Positions 22,012 through 32,168 of a stretch of DNA of 64,000 nucleotides are shown here, piece after piece. The notes below the pieces were generated by a model. That model was not told the origin of the DNA and did no database searches. It saw only the letters and a list, made by a program, of their open reading frames with translations. Origin of the DNA: Aphelidium insulamus. Its lineage: Eukaryota > Aphelidiomycota > Aphelidea > Aphelidiaceae. The DNA lies in assembly GCA_036784855.1 (NCBI GenBank), contig JAZDSV010000001.1, positions 956,339-1,020,338 of the forward strand, read 5' to 3'. Within the stretch, counting starts at the first letter, position 1, and every line of letters starts with the position of its first letter. A program made the position numbers and the translations under genes.

Positions 22012-22095
22012 TCTGCAGGTGTTTCCACATTTGGTAAAGAACTCAAGTATATATTGTTGTAATCTGCAGGTGTTTCCACATTTGGTAAAGAACTC
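22012..22095. repeat. 33-bp direct repeat
   Basis: TCTGCAGGTGTTTCCACATT and the bases after it (33 nt) occur perfectly twice, at 22012-22044 and 22063-22095. They sit in the 334-bp spacer upstream of GPATCH4 and downstream of the Trm9-like gene; otherwise the spacer is AT-rich. Confidence 0.85.
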
Positions 22096-22212
22096 TATCG
22101 AGACTACTTGATGGACATGCAGTAATTACAAGCGCATAGACTGCAATGGATTCCAATAGACGACATTCAACAACAACATTAACAACACATCAACAACAAC
22201 ACACAATACAGT

Positions 22213-23118
22213 CTATAGCTGAGGCGACACCACTGCAACGCGCTTCTCCACCACCGCGTACCAGTTGTCGTGGTCGTAGCCCGCGGCGACAATGCTGCAC
22301 ACCCAACCTGGTTGCATGGTGGCCTCCTTGATCAGTTCTTCCAGTTCGCCGCGCTGGAACAGGTGGTAGTAGCGCTGGTGCACGACAGTTGGTGTGGTGC
22401 TAGAGTTGGCTGATGTTGTAGGTGCAGCTGATGGCGTTGTCGTAGTGGGCGGCGCTCGGAACTCCCACGGCACAAACACGTCCTGTCCCTCGGTGCAGGG
22501 GTTCGTTGCAGTACTGCCACTATTGTGTGCATCTTGTTCATTATTCACCGTGTCAATGCCGCCACGGCACTGTTGGCGACGATTGCCGCGGCACCGACTG
22601 TCGGCAGCCTGTTCCACGGCCCACACGTAGATCAGCGCGCGTCCATCGCGGGCCAGACATCGCAGAATTTCGGATACGACGCGCCGCCTCCGTTCCACCG
22701 TGCTCAGGTGGTGCAGCACCGCGACGCAGATGGCGTGGTCCAGTGTGCAGTCCCGGTACGGCAGTGACAGGCAGTCGGCCTGCACTGTGGCGTCCGCGTT
22801 CGCGGGCAGTGTGTCGCGGCACAGCTGCAGCAGCTGGGCCGACATGTCGCACCCCACGTACAATCGGTGCGGTGATGTACCGCTGGTGGTGCCAGAACTC
22901 AGTGATGTCTGGGCGGTGCCATCACGACTTGCACGCATGTACTTGCCGTTGCCGCAGCCGATATCGCCCACCACACAGCCGGCCGGTAGCGCTGCCAGGA
23001 ATGCCGCAATGACCGGCCACTGCTTGTAGCGCGTCTGGCTAAAGTGGGTGGCGATGTCGTCGTAGACGCGGTGCACGTGTCGCCGCTCAAATGCCGCGGC
23101 GTCTAATTGGCCCGTCAT
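22213..23118 (-). CDS. tRNA wobble-uridine carboxymethyl methyltransferase (Trm9/ALKBH8 methyltransferase type)
   Basis: Intronless gene of 301 aa. Class I SAM-dependent methyltransferase that completes mcm5U at the wobble position of tRNA, acting with Trm112. The family N-terminus ERRHVHRVYDDIATHFSQTR is followed by the SAM loop VVGDIGCGNGKY, acidic YVGCDMS, and DHAICVAVLHHLST. The C-terminal QRYYHLFQRGELEELI is characteristic of the Trm9 subgroup. The chosen start MTGQLDAAAFE lies just before conserved sequence; an in-frame Met 60 nt upstream (23178) would add a hydrophobic stretch that looks like leader. A Thr/Ala/Pro-rich insertion is present at about residues 215-255. Confidence 0.92.
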   Translation of the reverse strand: MTGQLDAAAFERRHVHRVYDDIATHFSQTRYKQWPVIAAFLAALPAGCVVGDIGCGNGKYMRASRDGTAQTSLSSGTTSGTSPHRLYVGCDMSAQLLQLCRDTLPANADATVQADCLSLPYRDCTLDHAICVAVLHHLSTVERRRRVVSEILRCLARDGRALIYVWAVEQAADSRCRGNRRQQCRGGIDTVNNEQDAHNSGSTATNPCTEGQDVFVPWEFRAPPTTTTPSAAPTTSANSSTTPTVVHQRYYHLFQRGELEELIKEATMQPGWVCSIVAAGYDHDNWYAVVEKRVAVVSPQL

Positions 23119-23340
23119 TAAACGCGTAATTAACCAACCAAGATCCAATATGACCAGCCAGAAAATATGTTGGTGCAATTCACTGTACTGAACCTGGTGT
23201 ATTCAAGTCTTAGTCATGTGCTTAAAAGTGCGCTCATCATCATTCCATACATAGCTGCCTGCATTGAAAGTGGTGTTTATTGCAGCGTATTGTGCGGTGG
23301 TGGACTGAGGTGTGTGGTGTATGTTGTGATAATAGTCCTA

Positions 23341-24716
23341 TTACCACTCGGTGTCAGTTTCGTCTCCTTCATCGAATATCCCGGCGTCCTCACTATCGGT
23401 ATCTACGTCATCTTCTGGCATTCCATGTAGCTGCTTATAGCGACGCACAAGCCCCAGCTGACCGTCATGTGTGGCAATTCTTCCTTTCGGCAAATGTTCC
23501 GCACGCGATATGATCTGCTCTTCCAACTTACGCTTCCTCTGGTAGCTATTTATGGCCGTGGAAATGGTACTAATAATCAGGCTTCGAATGCAAACCAGCA
23601 GTTGTGCTTTCGCCGTCGTAGACATGCGCGCAGTTTCATAATTCCAAGTTAATCCATTCATATACTTTGCTAGAAACAGCAGCGCGGCAAAGAGTGAAGT
23701 ATTATCGATGAATATCGCCAAAATAGTAAGCACTACAGCCTGAGTTATCACCGTAATGGGTTGGTACATCAGGTTCTCCCTCAAAATCCGCGCAAAATAT
23801 TTGCCTCCGATTTTTCTTGCTACTTCTTGAGAGAGCTGGCTAACCTCTTTACGCCATTGTTGCTTGTTGCCAAAAGTGAGTCGACCTGTCATATAGACGG
23901 GGACTTTGGAAATATCCTTATCAATTGCAAAAATTGTCTCCACGTCCAAATTGCAATCTTGCAACGCTTCCTCCAGTGTCACAAAGTTGCCTCGATTGTA
24001 TTTCGCAATCGCCGGAATAAGTGATTTCATGGTGAGCTTCTCGCATATGAGCATTACACCAAAGTCGTCATGCTCACAGCCGACAGCGGCACATGCGGGA
24101 CAAATATTTGGCGCAATACGGATAGATTCCGCAGCAGCATCGCGTGCCAAAAAATTCTTGCCACACGTCAGTTGTACCCCTACTTTACTTTCGACATCTT
24201 CATCAGAGTCGTCTCGATCCCATACGGTGTAAATTTTCCCAAAGAATTGAGGCATTGGTTCAAGGCCACGAGCCACCGTAAATGCATAAGTTTGAGCTAA
24301 AAGCTTCGATGAGGTGTCCCATAGCTGACAATGCACCGACAAACTGTACGTTCCTGGCTGGTCCGGTGCAGGTGCAACAATTTTGAACTTGCTGCCAAAG
24401 ACGTTAAAGAACAGCGGATTTACTTCTGGGTGCTCTAAAGGTGAATTGCGATCGCGCAGCCAGTAAGAATCAGACTGGACATAACGCTCCTTATACAAGA
24501 GACGCGGCAAAATTGGACGAACGGTCTCCACATTGACGTAGAGCTGCGCCAAAGGATACCGTCCTTGTAGAATGGTTCCTGGCGGTCCGAAAAATCCAAA
24601 AACACGTTCAGTGGCTCATTTGGAGCAAAGGGCCGCTTCAAGGCTGGAACTGCTTCAGATGGCGCAATTAGTGCCACACTGGCCACCACGATGCTGATAT
24701 GCTGAAAAAATTTCAT
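23341..24716 (-). CDS. Paralogue A: secretory protein with CPxC motif and C-terminal membrane segments
   Basis: 437 aa, exons 24606-24716 and 23341-24543 (62-nt intron, phase 0). Signal peptide at residues 1-22, then an extracytoplasmic region of about 270 residues with a CPAC motif (NICPACA) and LTCGKNF, then two hydrophobic segments near residues 290-330 and a basic, acidic-ended tail (DTDSEDAGIFDEGDETDTE). It is a paralogue of the next gene: shared order of signal peptide, intron position, C-x-C-G/CPxC motifs, and membrane-proximal region. No family recognised. The pair is tandem and same-strand, 350 bp apart, indicating local duplication followed by strong divergence. Confidence 0.7.
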
Positions 24717-25066
24717 TGTAAATGCTTCAAAGCTCAAATTAGAAGGAGGAACAATAAAAAATGCCACATTATCGACCTACCAATCATGTTTTTTCGGTGC
24801 AATTTAGTCATACGAGACGAAACATGTAAGCAGTTGTGCTCCAAAAAGCCCGAAAAGCGCCGCTTTAGTTAGTTTACCAAGTACATATTCGTAGAAATGT
24901 TTAATATGGCTGGTTTCAGAGAGCCACATTCAATCGAGAGTTTCGACTTGTTTTATCACCAACAATGTATCGTGTAAACATATGGATTGAAATAAGCAGA
25001 TATGGCATATTGATATTTTTGTGGCATGATGAGTGGGCATCGAGAGGTATTATCCGGTGTCTGGTA
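24717..25066. other. Spacer between tandem paralogues
   Basis: Contains the 5' flank of paralogue A and 3' flank of paralogue B. No gene or recognised element. Confidence 0.5.
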
Positions 25067-26451
25067 CTAATAGTCGCCGTCGCTGCTGTCGCCGTGAAAT
25101 TTGACCCAAGACGCGGGCTCCCCATGTTGCTCCTCCACCGGACAGTGATTTGCAAGACTCATCGCTGTTGTTTTCGCATAAAGTTCGACAGCCTCCCTGA
25201 AGCCAGAGCGCGTTCCGCGTGGCAAGTGCACCATTCCATCCGCAAATTTTGCATGGTTGAGCCGTTTTGCTGTCAATCGATCAGAGTCGTCAGCGATTGC
25301 CGTGAGTAGCCCGACCAGAGCGCCACCGGCACCAGCCAAAGACATCACACCTGGGAGAAATGTTGCATCGAACCACGGCGAATCTGTCAAAAATCGTTGG
25401 CACGCAGATGGATAAAACTCTTCTTCACAGCGCGCCTCAAGCAATGGCACTGAAGCCACAGATGCCAAGTAAAGCAGTGCTGCCCAGACAAGAATTGAAA
25501 GAAGGGACGCAACCACTGCAGAGTTCACCCCGCTTCTAAAGTGTTTACCCAGACAGTTCGACTTGAGTCCCTTCTTGATTTCATCTTCGATCCGTTTAAT
25601 TTCATCTTTGGGTTGCAAGATCGAATCTCCAATGGTTGGCATGTCCACCACAAAGATCTCTTTGATGGGAAGATAATCTTTCAGATCTTCACTCTCCGGT
25701 CGACACACTGGCGGATTGTGGCGTGAAATGTACGCAATCAGAGCATCTGCGGTGCTCTTCTCGTTAACGTACAGACCAGTGTAACGCTGGTGAAATACAC
25801 CATGTTCGCGGCAAACCGGACAATACGAGTCGCCATCCAGCATCAGGCTGGATATAACCTGCGTCAAACCCAACGTTTTCTCACCGCCGCACGAGATCTG
25901 ATAATCGGGAATTGCATCTGAATCTTGCTGCGATGCATCATCAGCGTACGCCACATTGCGCGATGTGATATCGACGATTCTGGGCGAGCCAGTGAACAAA
26001 CGTTTTGGTTGCACCATGTTTCTTGTGACGACAAATGGATACGTTATTGCAAGCGGATCAGCCTCCGCCTCTCCATGCAGAACGCACATGATGGCAATAC
26101 CGTATTTACCATCAGTTGGTGGGGCGGGCATCGCAATGTCAAAAACTCGACCACGCACCATCGAAAAAACGTTGGACACTGGGCCGCTGGGCAGTGTACC
26201 AAGGGTGAGCGGAGACGTGGTGGCAGAGTAGCTCATGCCAAAGATGTTTAGGTACGATTTACCTACGTAGCTGCTGATGTGCGCCACAAGTTGATTGCAC
26301 ATCACTCCATCCGGATACTGTTCGGCCACATCAATCGAACCTTAATCTCGGCATTGGGATAATATTTGTAGGTAACCTTGTGCGGATTCGCGTCAACCGA
26401 TACGGCAGCTATGGCAAGCAGCAGAAAGGCAGCGAGCATTGCGGCGATCAT
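25067..26451 (-). CDS. Paralogue B: secretory protein with CPxC motif and C-terminal membrane segments
   Basis: 441 aa, exons 26377-26451 and 25067-26317 (59-nt intron, phase 0). Signal peptide MIAAMLAAFLLLAIAAVSVD, then an extracytoplasmic region with ISCGGEKT and YCPVCRE, matching the CPAC region of paralogue A, and parallel stretches DALIAYISRHNPP (B) and KSLIPAIAKYNRG (A). Two C-terminal hydrophobic segments (AVVASLLSILVWAALLYLAS and LAGAGGALVGLLTAI) flank a Cys-containing loop. Without the intron the signal peptide and the body are in different frames, so the intron is required. Function unknown. Confidence 0.7.
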
Positions 26452-26679
26452 TTTTTTGGGACTGAAAGTGCGTGGGAATGCTACGCGCTTTCTACAAGGT
26501 TGATACGGTTTGGGTTTCAGTTAACTGATTGTCTGTCACAACTTTCCTGTCACAGGGCGTGATTCTGCTACAGTTACTGGGGTGCATTCTGTCAAAGGCC
26601 GCATAGGTCGTGCATTTGTTTAGCTAGTTGCCTAGCGATGCTTGAGCATGAGTGAATGAAGCATCCGCACTGCTTCCTC

Positions 26680-26794
26680 ATCTTGATAAGACTTGAGGTG
26701 AAGCGCGCGTTGCTTGCACTCACTCTGCTTGAAGGTAATAGATCTTGATAAGACTTGACTTGAAGCGCGCGTTGCTTGCACTCACTCTGCTTGA
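26680..26794. repeat. 53-bp direct repeat, 62-bp period
   Basis: ATCTTGATAAGACTTGA followed by GAAGCGCGCGTTGCTTGCAC occurs at 26680-26732 and 26742-26794. It lies in the 484-bp spacer (26452-26935) upstream of paralogue B. A further partial unit (GCTTGAGCATGAGTG) precedes it near 26640. No gene in the spacer. Confidence 0.85.
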
Positions 26795-26935
26795 GAGACT
26801 TGAGCGACGAATGCGCTGAACTCTGCTTGGAGATTACAAGAATCCTAACCGGAGAATCTCAATAACACGTCAGTCACGTTCTTTCCTTCCACAGCGCAAT
26901 AATTCCACATTGTGCAACTAAAAATATTCATTTTT

Positions 26936-28142
26936 CTATATTTGCGGCCCTAGCTGCATCATCATGCCATTACGCAGCAGCCACATGGACAACCGCTTCA
27001 ACTTGTCCACCACCGACGGCTCCCTGCCGGCCAGCAGCGAGTCACCACGCAGCACCCACTGCATAAACCACTCCACCGGGCAAAACATCAAACACTGACT
27101 GACACTAGAGGGCGGCGGTTTAAACAGGAACAACCGTCGCTCTGGCTGCGCGGGTTTCTGTGCGCCGCGTACCGACTGCATGCCCTTCTTGTCATCAGTG
27201 GCGGTGGCACTAAAGTCCACGGTGCCATCCAGTATGAGCCAGTCAAAGGCGATGTATGAGCTCTCGATTGACACCTCGTCCTCGAACTTTCTCGCCAACA
27301 GCAGCAACTTTTCCGGCGTGGCCTCTTGTCTGCGCAGGTATAAATTAGTATAAACACAGTCCATATATATATATATATATATATACACATTAACACATCA
27401 AACATAATTGTGTAGATGTGACGACAACGTACTGGTCAAAGAGAATGCGTCCAATGTCCTCCAGCCAGAAGTACGGCCGATTCTGGTGGACCAGCACCCG
27501 GAGTCCCGGCAAACTCGGCACAGACAGCATAGAGTCGACTGTCAGTACGGTGGGTGCGGGGGAGTTGCGCATTGCGGTGCCGGGACGTGTGTTGGAGTTG
27601 GCGTAGGCGGTCATCATGGGTGGAAAGATGGCAGAGGGTGGCCGTTGAGCGGGCTGGCGCTGTGACGGAGGCACCGCGGATGACACGGATGGCGACGACT
27701 GTAAACGGCTGGATGCTAGGGGCTGTAGCTTCCTGTTGGCAATGTCGTCCAGGCTGTATGTAGCGGTGGGCGGCGGTGGGAGCGGCGGCATCACCAGCGC
27801 TTCCCAGTAGATGGCGCCGTCGGGGAGCACAATGCGTCTGGCCACACTGCTCAGCGCGTCCACAGTCTCGCGCATCAGACGCTGCTGCCTGCCGGGCTCC
27901 GGCGCGGTCTGCGTGGTGCCCGTCTGCCTGCCGCCGCCGCCGCCACTCTGGTCCAGCACGGACCGCGGGAACAGGGCGGGGAAGCGCGCGCTCAGTGAGG
28001 ACAGCAGGAGGGTCTCGCGGATACGTGCCGAGTTGCCAAAGCATTCCAGCAGGAACTTGTGCAGCCGGGACAGCTGGTCTTGGAGAGCCGCAGCCGTGGG
28101 CGATGGTTGTTGCGGCGCTGTGCCGCCGCCCGGCACTTGCAT
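26936..28142 (-). CDS. Protein of unknown function
   Basis: 367 aa from exons 27433-28142 and 26936-27329. The intron is 103 nt and carries an (AT)n run. The N-terminal third is Gln/Pro/Ser-rich with a helical segment (DQLSRLHKFLLECFGNSARI). A conserved-looking block begins at LRVLVHQNRPYFWLEDIGRI and continues after the intron with IAFDWLILDGTVDFSATAT, ending in a helical VDKLKRLSMWLLRNGMM. No signal peptide or membrane segment. I do not recognise a family. The composition and in-frame splice support a real gene. Confidence 0.65.
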
Positions 28143-28544
28143 TGCCTTGATGCTTGTATGTTATGTTGTTCACCAATTTACAATATTTACAATGATATTC
28201 AGCGTCTTTAATAATAAAAAATTATGGGGGTTTATTATCGATGATGAAGTTATTGCCCACAACGCTCAAGCGTCTTTAATTGTCCTTTTACAACACCGGC
28301 ACTGGTTTGTCACTCCGAGTTGTATATATCGAGGGCACATTACACGGTCATTAGTTATCATTGTCCATGTACAGATGCCTGTCTTGCCCTTGGCCTGCAA
28401 ACTCTTAGCAAAGCTGCGTGGATAATTTCGTTGCCTGTCAGATTATAGCCAGCCAGACATACAGACGACGACAGACTTGATATCGCTTTATATTATAAGA
28501 ATATTCTTGCAGCGCGCCAGCAGTTCAAATCATCCACCAGCACG
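28143..28544. other. Spacer, no gene seen
   Basis: Lies between the unknown gene's start and the eIF4B stop. AT-rich with an open plus frame that has no protein-like features. Confidence 0.5.
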
Positions 28545-30440
28545 CTAAGATGATGGCGATTTATCGCTAGTCGCAGCTGCCGCACGACGCCACGGTCCAC
28601 TTGCCGCGTCTCCGTTACTACTACTACCACCAGATGCCCATGCATTTTTTGTCGGCGGTGGCGCCGGCTCAGAGTGCTTTCCTGCCGCCGACTTGCTCAC
28701 AGACACTGCGGCAACCTTGTCCGTCACCTCTTTCACCTGATCAGTGCCGCCAGTCTTGGCGCCGTCCACGGGTTTCGCGGAGCTCCGTCTCCAGGCGCCC
28801 ATATCTTTGTTGTCGGCGACCGCGTGTTCTCTGGCGGCGGGCGGCGGCTGTCTCGGCTCGAGCGGTGTCGATCGCCGTTCAATGCGCACGTCCTCACGTG
28901 CTGCATTGTAAATTTATACAAGGACAACTGAGAGTATATAATAGTACCTGGCGGGCGAGGAGACTTTTGTCTCGCAGGCTCCAGTGGAGTTGCTCGCCGC
29001 TCAATGCGCACGTCAGGGTCGACTAAAATTCGATTAAAGTTAATTTAGAGAGAAATCCATCTGCATATGTACCGTGAGGAAAGCGCGGGGCCTGTTTCGG
29101 TGGTGATAGTAGCGTGCTGCGACGCTCAATCTTGATATCATCGCCATTGTGCCGCGGTGCCATCGGTGCTATACCACGATTAGGATGTAAGAAGTAAACA
29201 GAAACAGAGACAAACGACATACGTCTCGGCTCACGGACGACTTGTGGCGGGAGTGGGGTGGCACGGCGTTCAATGCGCACATCATCATCCATGCGGCGGG
29301 GCGATCGGCCAGCTTAAAGTTATTATATTTATACAGTTTATATCACACCACACACACACTCACCACTGTAATCCCGGACACCTTGAGGTTCCAACGGTGT
29401 GGCACGACGCTCAATGCGGACATCGTCATCACGGCGACCACGGGGCTCCGAGTACGCCGGTGCCGCAGATGGCTGCAGTGGCGTGGCGCGTCTCTCGATC
29501 CTTACATCATTGTCGTAACGCGGCGCAGATTCTAACAAGATAAGCAATAACATATAACAATATGATGACACTCCACGGCAGATTAAGCATACCTGAGCGC
29601 TGGCCACTGGGAGCCAGTGGTGTAGAACGGCGCTCAATGCGCAGGCCGTCTAAATTAAAGATTCAAGGTTGCAAACTCCATGATAACAATACGATAAGTA
29701 TTACCACCACTGCCCGAGAATGAAGAGCCACCAGAACGCATAGGGGGACGACCAGCTAGCGCTATTGGCGTATCACGGCGCCACGCACCCTGGAACTTGC
29801 TATCGTCAAAGTGTGTGTGCGCACTGCCGTCCGCACGCATCCCCTCCTTGCGCTCCGACACGTCGACACGCAGCGGCATATTCTTCACCAGCTGACCGGA
29901 CATTGCCAGCGCCTTCTCCAGATCGGCCCCGCTTTCAAAATCAATGTACGCGAACCCCTTGGCCACGCCCTCCGAGTCGCGCACAATCTTTACGCGCTCC
30001 ATCTGAGAGATTATTAGTATATATATATATTATAATATATTATAATATACTATGTATATAATGTAATATAAGACGGATGTATATTACTTGCCTTCAGGTC
30101 AGCAAAAACGGCCTTGAGATCATCGTCGTTGGCATCGCGCGACAGATTGCCAATGAAGGCGGTGTAGGGCGGCGACGTGGGTATGGGACGTGCTTGTCGT
30201 GACTCGCCGGAACTGCGCGGCAAATCCGCCATGATATCCGCGTCGCTGATGCGCGCCGTCATCCGCGACTGGAACGAGGTAGTGGCGGTGGCGGGCTGCA
30301 GGTCACCGGCGCTCTCGGCCGCCCAGGCTACGTTATGGTGTGTGAGGGAGCGTGTACACACAGCGCACACATAACGTACACCCATCGGCCAGAAAGTCCG
30401 TCAGCGCCAACTTGACTCCCTTCTTCTTGGACTTGCTCAT
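28545..30440 (-). CDS. Translation initiation factor eIF4B with seven exon-encoded repeats
   Basis: 481-aa cytosolic RNA-binding factor that stimulates eIF4A helicase. Nine exons: 30371-30440, 30092-30327, 29705-30002, 29593-29649, 29364-29531, 29223-29312, 29073-29168, 28948-29022 and 28545-28900. The N-terminus MSKSKKKGVKLALTDFLAD and the following SWA match eIF4B. A single RRM follows (TAFIGNLSRDAND, GFAYIDFESG). After it come seven copies of a motif of the form D-[DV]-x-[RK]-I-E-R-R-[AS]-T-x-L, one per exon except one exon with two. All introns between repeat exons are phase 1, so exons can be added or lost without frame change. The intron 30003-30091 is GC-AG. The C-terminus has AWRR/PWRR motifs and low complexity. 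Confidence 0.93.
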
Positions 30441-30970
30441 TGTGAAAGTAATAAGTCGACTTATCAGGTGAAAGCGTTTTGCCTTGGGTTAATGCAGATT
30501 GTATATTTAATATTCAACAAGATTTCTCGACAGCTCTAGTCAGACTGCTGCTCAAACCAAGATAATAGAGCGCAGTAGGCGCGTGTTTTGCATAAATGCT
30601 GTCTGCTACAGGTAGGCAATCGGTCAAGGCGGTCAAGGTGATTGCCCATGCATAGCCACACATGCATAGCCACATACAATTTTGGACCTGGCACTTGCAG
30701 ATAAACCGTCGCCTCTCTGTTATATAGGAGGTTATTCGCGCTAATACTGATTAGTTAGCGAATATGTGAAGAAGTTGTGATAGGAACATGTAGCTATAGA
30801 AAACCAAAGAGCATTATGCAGACATATGAACGTAATTGGCAAGCGAAGGCTCATTATACACGACAATGATCTTCAGGGAGTCTGGTGTAATAAGTTGTAG
30901 GTATGTATAAGACAAGGAACTTGTATTGAAGCAAGGCCAGACAGAGCACATCACATCTCAACAAGTAGAA
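30441..30970. other. Divergent promoter region of eIF4B and ATG3
   Basis: 530 bp between divergent starts. No TATA box close to either start; no gene seen. CATGCATAGCCACA is repeated twice at 30649-30675. Confidence 0.5.
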
Positions 30971-32113
30971 ATGCAACGCTGGCTCCACTATGTCGGCGAG
31001 TCGTTGATGCCGCTGCTGCGCGACTCCAAGTTCCGTGAGACTGGCCGCCTCACACCCGAGGAGGTGTGGTGCACTGATGCTTTCTCTCTCTCTCTCTCTC
31101 TCTCTATTGTGTCTAGCTCATGCCTGCTAATCATCAACTGGCTGCAGTTTGTCGCTGCCGGCGACTTTATGGCCTTCACGTGTCCCACATGGCAGTGGGA
31201 GTCGGGTCAGGTGGAGCAGCAGCGGCCATACCTGCCACCCAACAAGCAGTACCTGTGCACTCGCGGTGGTACGGGCTATTTCAATCTCTAGTATCTTCGG
31301 ATTCTTATTCTCTGTAGTGTCATGCTTCAGACGTGTCAGGGACATGGAGTCGGTGGCAGATGATCAGATGTTGAGCCTGAGTGCTGGAGATGGCGGTGAC
31401 AGCAGCTCTGTGCAAGATGAATGGCTGTATGCTGCGGGCGGAGACACTGCTGCTACCAGTGAAGCCGTCGACACTGCAGGCGACATTCCCGACGCGCCAA
31501 TGCCATCTAATGATATCAGTACTGATGCCATGTCCACCGCCTCATCATCGGTGCCCGACATTGACGACTTTGACGGCATGCAAGACAATCTGGTGACAGA
31601 GGTGGCAGACCCCGCCGCCATTCACACTGGCATAGCGCCACTGACAAGCACCACCTCTGCGGCGCCACCAGGTGCCAACAACATTGTCCAGTCACGCACC
31701 TACGACCTGTACATCACGTACGACAAGTACTACCAGACACCGCGACTCTGGCTGTACGGCTATGACGAGCAGCGACAGCCGCTGCCGCCCGCCGCCGTCT
31801 TCGAGGACATCTCACAGGACCACGCCAACAAGACGGTGACGGTGGAGGCACACCCCCATTTGGCATTCCAGTTGATCAGCATTCACCCATGCCGACATGC
31901 CAGTGTCATGAAGAAGTTGATGGACCGCATGGACGGCGACTCTGACGTGAAAATCCGTGTTGACCAGTACGTGATGTAGATATGGATATATATATATATA
32001 TATATACTTGCTCAGCGTCTACTATCAGGTATCTGTTGGTGTTTCTAAAGTTTATGGCGTGCGTGGTGCCAACCATTGACTATGATCACACCACGTCCGT
32101 AAAGGCAAATTAA
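30971..32113 (+). CDS. Autophagy E2-like conjugating enzyme ATG3
   Basis: 315 aa (human ATG3 is similar in size). Exons 30971-31063, 31148-31268, 31318-31966 and 32029-32113. It transfers ATG8 to phosphatidylethanolamine on autophagic membranes. The N-terminal amphipathic region and [14 protein letters not shown] block, CPTWQWESG, the acidic flexible region with [29 protein letters not shown], the catalytic [12 protein letters not shown] (Cys of HPC), and C-terminal [10 protein letters not shown] are all present. Intron 1 contains a (TC)n tract and intron 3 an (AT)n tract. The last exon is only 85 nt and is needed to supply the conserved C-terminus. Confidence 0.96.
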
Positions 32114-32168
32114 AGATTATTAAAGTTCATCTATGTATCCTTATGGTCTATATTGGCATTATCGTATG

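Noticed and set aside
23341-26451. Frameshifts near the N-termini of the tandem secretory paralogues
   Set aside because: Both frame changes are removed by short phase-0 GT-AG introns of 62 and 59 nt at equivalent positions, so no frameshift is needed.
28525-28533. B-box-like GTTCAAATC
   Set aside because: No A box at suitable distance upstream and no tRNA-like arms; chance match.
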